DNA of 64,000 nucleotides from Kitasatospora sp. NBC_01287 (GTDB lineage Bacteria; Actinomycetota; Actinomycetes; Streptomycetales; Streptomycetaceae): the NCBI RefSeq assembly GCF_026340565.1, contig NZ_JAPEPB010000002.1, positions 310,001-374,000 on the forward strand, written 5' to 3'. Shown here one piece after another: positions 58,952 to 64,000 of the stretch; within the stretch, counting starts at the first letter, position 1, and the number at the start of each line of letters is the position of its first letter. The notes beneath the pieces are model-generated. The model made no database searches. It saw only the letters and a list, made by a program, of their open reading frames with translations, and was not told the origin of the DNA. A program made the position numbers and the translations under genes.

Positions 58952-59902
58952 TCACTCGGCGGCGTCGTCGCTCCAAGCGACGCCGGCGATGCGCCAGCCC
59001 TCGGGCGTGCGCACCAGGTGCATGGACTTCGTCCCGCTGCCGGTGAAGGCGGCACCGCGCAGGACACCGGACTTGGCGTAGCGGACCAGGCGCTGCGCGA
59101 CGTCGCCGGAGACGAGGGTGGTCCCGCTGGTCTCCCACTCCTTGAAGTCGATCAACTCGCCCCCGGTGAGCAGGGTCTGGCGTGGGGTCAGGAAGTCGGC
59201 GAGGGACTCGGCCTTCACCGTTCCCGTGCCGCTGACGACCACCGCGCCCGGGACGAAGGCGGGCTCCACGGTGGCGGCCAGCTCGACCGCGCGGCCGTCG
59301 GTGTTGGTGAAGGCGTCGAGGAACGCGGCGGAGAGCGCGCCGATCTGCGCCTCGTCCGAGGCCGCCCCGGCCCCGCCCGCCCACGTCTCCCGGGTGACCG
59401 ACCAGATCTCCATCGGCTCGTCACGCGAGTCGTCGGCCTCCTGGAAGGTCAGCCCGAGCCGACGGGCCGTGCTGATGCTCCGGGCGTTGGCGGACCGCGT
59501 GTGCCAGATGACCTGCCGCACCCCCCGCTCGCGGAAGGCCCAGTCGATCAGCAACCCGGCGGCGCGCGTGACGAGCCCCCGCCCCTCGGCCGCGGGCTCC
59601 AGCCAGCAGCCGACCTCCGCGACGCCCGTCTCGGTGTCGATGGAGACGAACAGGACGCCGCCGACCAGGACCCCGTCCAGCCAGATGCCGTGGATGCCGG
59701 CCCCGGTGCGCCCCTGCGCGTCCCAGTAGCGGCGCAGCACCGCCTCGGCGGACTCCAGGTCGGTGGCGACGAAGCTACGGCCGACCCAGGGCGCGATGTG
59801 GGTGCGGCAGCGGTCGAGGTTGGCGAGGAACTCCGCGGCCCGCCAGGGCTCCAGCGGGCGCAGCTCGGCGGCGGGGGCGGCGGACAGCGGTATGGCGTAC
59901 AC
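58952..59902 (-). CDS. Fusion of GNAT acetyltransferase and SgcJ/NTF2-like domain
   Basis: 316 residues from GTG 59902 (GGAGG upstream). Residues 1-185 are a RimJ-type GNAT domain (LRPLEPWRAAEFLANLDRCRTHI; WLEPAAEGRGLVTRAAGLLIDWAF; NARSISTARRLGLTFQE). Residues 195-316 look like an SgcJ/EcaC NTF2-fold domain (IGALSAAFLDAFTNTDGRAV; MHLVRTPEGWRIAGVAWSDD). The joint is continuous with no frameshift. Upstream DNA carries paired TACGTA palindromes that may bind a repressor. Confidence 0.8.
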   Translation of the reverse strand: MYAIPLSAAPAAELRPLEPWRAAEFLANLDRCRTHIAPWVGRSFVATDLESAEAVLRRYWDAQGRTGAGIHGIWLDGVLVGGVLFVSIDTETGVAEVGCWLEPAAEGRGLVTRAAGLLIDWAFRERGVRQVIWHTRSANARSISTARRLGLTFQEADDSRDEPMEIWSVTRETWAGGAGAASDEAQIGALSAAFLDAFTNTDGRAVELAATVEPAFVPGAVVVSGTGTVKAESLADFLTPRQTLLTGGELIDFKEWETSGTTLVSGDVAQRLVRYAKSGVLRGAAFTGSGTKSMHLVRTPEGWRIAGVAWSDDAAE

Positions 59903-59932
59903 GAGGCCTCCAGGCGGCACATGATGACACGA

Positions 59933-59960
59933 GGTACGTAACAAATGTTTGGTACGTACG
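59933..59960. promoter_or_regulatory. Operator-like paired TACGTA motif
   Basis: GGTACGTA at 59933-59940 and GGTACGTACG at 59951-59960 give two TACGTA palindromes 18 bp apart (two helical turns would be about 21), in an A/T-rich island (AACAAATGTTTGG) about 30-60 nt upstream of the GNAT-NTF2 start. It looks like a TetR- or MarR-type binding region. The 59903-60070 gap holds no gene. Confidence 0.5.
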
Positions 59961-60070
59961 TTAGCCGCACGGATGCCTGTTCGGGAAGCCCGTGCGGGCC
60001 GGCACCGAGGCGCTCGCCCCGGCGCTCGCACGCCCGCACGCCAGGTGCCGCGGACTTCACCGCTCCTCGG

Positions 60071-61276
60071 CTACTCCTCGCCGCCGCTGCCGCTGCCACT
60101 GCCACTGCCACTGCCACTGCTGCCGCCGGCAGCACCGCTGGAACCGTCCGCGCCCGCGCCCTCTTCCTCCTCCGGGTGCCGGGCGATGGGCTTGCCGCGG
60201 CGGGCCATCTCGGCCTCGAAGAGGCGCTGGAACTTCTTCGCCGACTCGTCGAGGACGATCGGGGCGTCCTCGTCCGGGACCAGGCCCTCCGCGCGCAGCC
60301 GCTGGTCCAGCACCATGACCGGCTCCTCGGGGTCGAGGTCGCTGGGGCGGGGGCCCTCGGGGCCGTCCGGGCCGAAGCGGACCACCCGCTCCACCCGGAT
60401 GATCCGCAGCAACCGGCCCTCGACGGTGATCTCGTGGCCCGACCCGGCGTCGAGCCGATCCGCCACCCCGGCGTAGTGCGCCTCCTGCTCGGGGCTCAGC
60501 CGACGCTCGACCGGCTCGGCCACGCGCAGCCGCATCGACAGGATGTCCCGGGCCCGGAAGGGGGTGGGCGCGTCCACCATGCCGCTGGGCCGCCACCGGT
60601 CGTCCACCCGCTCGGCGACGGTGAAGGCGGCCGGCAGCAGCACCACGCCCGGGTGGGTCCGGCTCGACCGCAGCGCGTCCTCGCGGGCCCCGGGCGGGAA
60701 GCCGTTGGCGGCGGGCAGCAGCTGGATGATGTCGGTCTTCAGGATGCCCTCGGACATGCCGGTGGGCGCGGCGGGGTCCATGACGAAGCCGTCGTCCGGT
60801 TCGAGGCCGCGGGGCAGGTCGCGCCTCTGGTAGTCGTCCGGGTCGGTGGAGCGGGGCGGCTCGGGACCCTCGGGGCCGCTGCGGATGTACCGCGCGGCCC
60901 GCACCACGCGGTAGCGGGTGTCCAGCTCGACCTCGTCGATCTTCTCCCGGTCCAGCCGATCGGCCAGCGCCTGGTACCGCTGCCCCGTCTCGGCCTCACC
61001 GGCCTCCTCGGCCTTGGCAGCCTGTTGACGGCAGATCATGCCCAGACCCTCGCGGGCCGACTGCGGGTAGCTCTCGACCATCGAGGACTCCAGCTCCCAG
61101 CCGCCCTCGGGCCGCTCGCGGGCGACGCCGAAGACCGGGCTCCCGGCCGAGAGGAGCTGCGGATACTCCTCGCGCGCGGTCCATGCCTCGACATCCGCGA
61201 GCTCCGCCACCGGACTGTCGGGGGCCGCGACCCTGATGGTCAGGTAACCAGGAGCATCATCAGCGAAGTTCACCAT
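60071..61276 (-). CDS. DUF5954-type conserved protein
   Basis: 401 residues from ATG 61276. It resembles the Streptomyces family DUF5954, based on memory of its pattern. Two related segments repeat: YRVVRAARYIRSGPEGPEPPRSTD and LRIIRVERVVRFGPDGPEGPRPSD, suggesting internal duplication. The C-terminus ends in EEEEGAGADG and a Gly-Ser repeat encoded by a 6-nt microsatellite. No signal peptide, helix or catalytic motif was found. Function unknown. Confidence 0.72.
   Translation of the reverse strand: MVNFADDAPGYLTIRVAAPDSPVAELADVEAWTAREEYPQLLSAGSPVFGVARERPEGGWELESSMVESYPQSAREGLGMICRQQAAKAEEAGEAETGQRYQALADRLDREKIDEVELDTRYRVVRAARYIRSGPEGPEPPRSTDPDDYQRRDLPRGLEPDDGFVMDPAAPTGMSEGILKTDIIQLLPAANGFPPGAREDALRSSRTHPGVVLLPAAFTVAERVDDRWRPSGMVDAPTPFRARDILSMRLRVAEPVERRLSPEQEAHYAGVADRLDAGSGHEITVEGRLLRIIRVERVVRFGPDGPEGPRPSDLDPEEPVMVLDQRLRAEGLVPDEDAPIVLDESAKKFQRLFEAEMARRGKPIARHPEEEEGAGADGSSGAAGGSSGSGSGSGSGSGGEE
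60090..60123. repeat. 6-nt microsatellite (CACTGC)
   Basis: About five copies in frame, encoding the Gly-Ser tail of the DUF5954-type protein on the minus strand. Confidence 0.9.
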
Positions 61277-61334
61277 GGGCACATGATGCAACCGGCCGAG
61301 CACCCTGCGCAGCCGAACGGTGCTCCTGTCCCCT

Positions 61335-61383
61335 TCCCGAGGGACGGGCCGCGGGGACGGGCCGCGGGGACGGGCCGCGGGGG
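61335..61383. repeat. Intergenic 13-nt repeat (GGGACGGGCCGCG)
   Basis: Three near-perfect copies in the 168-nt divergent gap between the DUF5954-type gene and the anchored protein; TAGAGT at 61406-61411 may be a -10 for the latter. Confidence 0.8.
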
Positions 61384-61444
61384 ACAGGCCCCCGAGGGAC
61401 CGACGTAGAGTGGCCCTGCCGACAACGGGGGGCGGGGAAGAAGC

Positions 61445-62347
61445 GTGTCCGATCAGAATGTTGTGCGCCGTGGTTGCCTCACGGTCTTCCTGGTGCTCCT
61501 GGCCCTGGTCGGGGCCCTGATCGGGTGGGTGTACCTCAGCCTCCGGCCGGATCCGATGCCGAACGTGACCAAGGCGGCGCACTCGCCCACCGCCCGCGCC
61601 GCCGACCAGCTGATAACCCCGCAGATGGATGCCCAGCTGGCCGGCCTGAAGGCCGCGCTGCCCTGGGCGACCCCGCTGGGGACCGGCGTGTCGGACCTGT
61701 GCCGCACGGTGGTCAACCCCACGGGTGAGGACTTCCTCGCGCGCGAGACCTGGAGCCCCGTCACCTGCGGCCGGACCGTGACGCTCTACGCCGCCTTCGA
61801 CGGCGACCTCACGGCGCGGCTCGGGCAGCTCGACACGGCGCTGGGCGCGGCCGGCTGGCAGCCGCAGAACCTCTCCAACCGGCCGGGCGACCATGGGCTG
61901 ACCGGTCAACTCGCCTACCTGCACCGGCCGCCGGACGACCCCACCCCGGCCGAGGTGGCGGCGGCCGCCGCCAGGCCGAACACCGTCGACCTCGCCTACA
62001 AGGTCCCGATCACCGATCCGACGCCGTACCCGCTCCCGGGTCCCAGTACGGTCGACCGGCAGCCGCTGCCGATCGGCGGGCGGGTGTACGTGGCCCAGGC
62101 GCCCCTCGTGCCCTTCGTGGACGACGGCGTCGCCGTGCACGACGACCACAGCCCGACGGACTACTACCTCGCCTGGCAACCCCTCCCCCGCGCCGACCTG
62201 GCCGCCGCCTACCCCGCGCACGGGGCCGTGCTGGTGATCACCCTCTCCATCGGGTACAAGACCACCCCGCCGCCCCCGGCGCCGACGCCGACGCCGGCCG
62301 TGGATCCCGGCTACAGCCCGTGCTACAGCGGCAGTTTCTGCCCCTGA
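61445..62347 (+). CDS. Membrane-anchored extracytoplasmic protein
   Basis: 300 residues from GTG 61445 (GGGGAAG upstream). One N-terminal helix (GCLTVFLVLLALVGALIGWVYLSL) is followed by an extracytoplasmic domain. Two Cys (LCRTVVNP and VTCGRTV) may form a disulfide, and two more sit in the C-terminal CYSGSFC motif after a Pro/Thr-rich linker. No family is recognised. It converges with the condensation-type gene with only 21 nt between them. Confidence 0.65.
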   Translation: MSDQNVVRRGCLTVFLVLLALVGALIGWVYLSLRPDPMPNVTKAAHSPTARAADQLITPQMDAQLAGLKAALPWATPLGTGVSDLCRTVVNPTGEDFLARETWSPVTCGRTVTLYAAFDGDLTARLGQLDTALGAAGWQPQNLSNRPGDHGLTGQLAYLHRPPDDPTPAEVAAAAARPNTVDLAYKVPITDPTPYPLPGPSTVDRQPLPIGGRVYVAQAPLVPFVDDGVAVHDDHSPTDYYLAWQPLPRADLAAAYPAHGAVLVITLSIGYKTTPPPPAPTPTPAVDPGYSPCYSGSFCP

Positions 62348-62368
62348 TCCGGGCGCTGTGGGCGGCCG

Positions 62369-63808
62369 TCAGAACGCGCCGCGGAGCGCGATGCCCTCCA
62401 CCGTGGCGGCCAGGGTCCGCACCAGGGCGGCCTTGGTGCGCCGCGCCCGCGGGGTGTCGACGAAGGCGCAGTTCAGGTGCAGCCCCGCTCCGGTCCTGTG
62501 CAGCCAGAGCAGCACACCGTTCGTGCGGGGCACCGAGGTGTAGAAGTTGGCCCGCCAGGCTCCGTGGCTCGCGGCACCCGGCGCCTTCCTGAAGTCCATG
62601 TAGGAGAAGAAGTTGACGGCCGCGGGCCATGGCGCCGAGCGGTACTCGGGCGCCAGCAGGCGCAGCGCCTCGGTGAAGGGCACGTCGAGGCTCCTGGCCA
62701 TCCTGGTGGAGGCGGCCTGCGCGCCGGCCAGCACACCGTCGAAGTCGTGCTCGTCCGCCACCGGGAACTCGATCGGCAGGATGTTGACGAACCATCCCAT
62801 GCTGTGCGGATCGGCCCCGCGGCCGCGGGTGCTGACCGGCAGCAGCCCCCGGTAGACGTCAGGACCGCCCTCCCGCCGCAGGCTGACGGCCACCGCCGCC
62901 AGCACGCCGGTGGCGAACGTGGCACCCGCCGCCCGGCAGTGGGCCTCCATGGCATCGGCCCCGGCGGCGGTCAACAGCGTGTCCGTCTCGTTGACCGCGT
63001 CGTACACACCGCCCGGCCGGGTGCCCAGGTCCAGCGGGAACGGCGGGAACGGGCCGCCCTCGCCCGTGATGAACCGCCGCCAGTGGCCGAGCCGTTCGTC
63101 GCCCGCCGCCAGCGACCGGCTGCTGCGGCGCTCCCGCTCGGCGTGCTCCAGCGCGCCCGCCGGCTCGGGGAGCGCGACGTGCCGGCCCTCGCGCAACGCC
63201 GCGTAGGCGGTGGCGATGTCGTGGACGGCGACCGTCATCGACATGCCGTCCGTGACGATGTGGTCGCAGGCCAGGTACACCGTCGTGGAGTCGTCCCGGA
63301 CCATCGCGCCCATCACCAGCCACGGACCGCGCAGCGTGTCGGTGCCGCGCAGGAAGCCCCGCAGGTAGTGCCGGGCCCGCTCCGGGGAGTCGATGCGCCC
63401 CACCTCGGCCCGCTCCAGCTTCACGTCCCGCGGGCCGACGACGTCCAGGGCCAACGCACCGCCGTGCTCCCGGAACACGCAGCGCAGCACCTCGTGCCGC
63501 CGCACGAAGTGCAGCAGCGCCTCCTCCAGCGCCCCCGCGTCCAGCGGCCCCTCGATCTCGAAGGACGCGGCGAAGGAGTCGCTGCGGGAGGGGCCGGCGA
63601 CCGGCCTGCCGGAGGGGCCGCTCGCTCGCGCGGACTGCCGGGCGGCGCCGAAGTGGAACTCCTGGTTGTACGAAGGACGCCGGCGCGGGCCGGCGCCATC
63701 GGGGCCGGCGGCCTGGGCGGGCACGGCCCCGGTCGCCGACCGGACCGTCCACTCGATCGCGTGGCCGGGCGCGACGACCAGGTCCGTGCTGGGGAGTTGG
63801 AGCACCAA
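62369..63808 (-). CDS. Condensation-domain-like acyltransferase
   Basis: 479 residues; TTG 63808 (AGGAG 7 nt upstream) or GTG 63805 is the start. After an 80-residue polar N-terminus, the C-domain fold follows: LDAGALEEALLHFVRRHEVLRCVF and the active-site motif DHIVTDG (H183, D187; the first His of HHxxxDG is Asp). Later come SMGWFVNILPIEF and NFFSYMDFRK. It resembles stand-alone condensation or PapA-type acyltransferases that join carrier-bound acyl groups to amines or alcohols. A paralogue lies directly upstream, so it probably belongs to a second biosynthetic cluster extending past the window. Confidence 0.82.
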   Translation of the reverse strand: MVLQLPSTDLVVAPGHAIEWTVRSATGAVPAQAAGPDGAGPRRRPSYNQEFHFGAARQSARASGPSGRPVAGPSRSDSFAASFEIEGPLDAGALEEALLHFVRRHEVLRCVFREHGGALALDVVGPRDVKLERAEVGRIDSPERARHYLRGFLRGTDTLRGPWLVMGAMVRDDSTTVYLACDHIVTDGMSMTVAVHDIATAYAALREGRHVALPEPAGALEHAERERRSSRSLAAGDERLGHWRRFITGEGGPFPPFPLDLGTRPGGVYDAVNETDTLLTAAGADAMEAHCRAAGATFATGVLAAVAVSLRREGGPDVYRGLLPVSTRGRGADPHSMGWFVNILPIEFPVADEHDFDGVLAGAQAASTRMARSLDVPFTEALRLLAPEYRSAPWPAAVNFFSYMDFRKAPGAASHGAWRANFYTSVPRTNGVLLWLHRTGAGLHLNCAFVDTPRARRTKAALVRTLAATVEGIALRGAF

Positions 63809-63888
63809 TCGACTTCTCCTGCGTGTTGCCTGCGGTGGGGTTGGGTGGCGCGGGGTGGGGTGACGTGGCGTGAGGTGCGACGGTCGGA

Positions 63889-64000
63889 TCAGGGGGCCAC
63901 GTGGTGCGCGGCGTCGTCCAGCGTCCGGGTCAGGGCCCGCACGAAGCCGGCCTTGGTGCGGCGGGCCTGCGGGGTGTCGACATGGATGGTGCTGAGGTGC
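63889..64000 (-). CDS. Paralogous condensation-type protein, C-terminal fragment
   Basis: The 36 visible residues (HLSTIHVDTPQARRTKAGFV and onward to HHVAP) align directly with the end of the 62369-63808 protein (HLNCAFVDTPRARRTKAALV). They therefore come from a tandem paralogue whose remainder lies beyond base 64000. It ends 80 nt before the start of its neighbour. Confidence 0.85.
   Translation of the reverse strand, partial: HLSTIHVDTPQARRTKAGFVRALTRTLDDAAHHVAP

Overview
The window is very G+C-rich DNA with strong G/C third-codon-position bias, many GTG/TTG starts with GGAGG-type ribosome binding sites, 4-nt overlaps (ATGA, GTGA) inside operons and actinomycete-specific families (AfsR-type SARP, CpnT-like toxins, Rpf, DUF5954, DUF6271). 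This points to a Streptomyces or Kitasatospora-like actinomycete and to an accessory part of the chromosome. No rRNA, tRNA, CRISPR array, insertion sequence or replication origin was seen.

Layout. (1) 1-7.8 kb: the end of a dihydrofolate-reductase-family gene, then a compact divergent biosynthetic cluster. Leftward: phytanoyl-CoA-dioxygenase-like enzyme, DUF6271 protein, stand-alone NRPS condensation domain and MFS exporter, all with 4-nt overlaps. Rightward: SerRS-like amino acid:[carrier protein] ligase, free carrier protein and phosphopantetheinyl transferase. No adenylation domain is present; the aaRS homologue apparently replaces it. (2) 8.3-16.3 kb: small membrane/proline-rich operon, Na+/H+ antiporter, universal stress protein, APC permease, small membrane protein, Tat-exported metallophosphatase. 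(3) 16.4-22.7 kb: a leftward polyol/sugar operon (DeoR regulator, binding protein, two permeases, zinc dehydrogenase, PfkB kinase), without its own ABC ATPase. (4) 23.3-26.9 kb: an AfsR-type SARP and a LuxR-type regulator, convergent and overlapping through a microsatellite.

(5) 26.9-51.3 kb: a type VII secretion (T7SS) accessory locus. The left arm carries two small conserved proteins, a membrane-spanning secreted-type protein, two WXG100 proteins and the FtsK/SpoIIIE motor EccC. The right arm carries a membrane-anchored ricin-type lectin, an Rpf-like transglycosylase, a WD40 protein, three WXG100-like proteins and a 2119-residue polymorphic toxin. The toxin has a CpnT-like N-terminus, an internal HExxH metalloprotease domain and a C-terminal OTU-like cysteine protease domain. 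A GNAT acetyltransferase overlaps the toxin stop by 4 nt. No eccB, eccD, eccE or mycosin gene is in the window, so the apparatus must be completed elsewhere.

(6) 51.4-62.3 kb: ordinary accessory genes (VOC protein, LysR/EamA pair, erythromycin-esterase-like protein, aldo/keto reductase, two tiny genes, methyltransferase, dual-specificity phosphatase, GNAT-NTF2 fusion, DUF5954, membrane-anchored protein). (7) 62.4-64 kb: two tandem condensation/acyltransferase-type genes, the second cut by the window edge, probably the start of another secondary-metabolite cluster.

A window-wide oddity is the abundance of short tandem repeats at gene ends and in intergenic gaps. Several of them encode low-complexity protein tails (QQD, SAS, GS, PV/PA).
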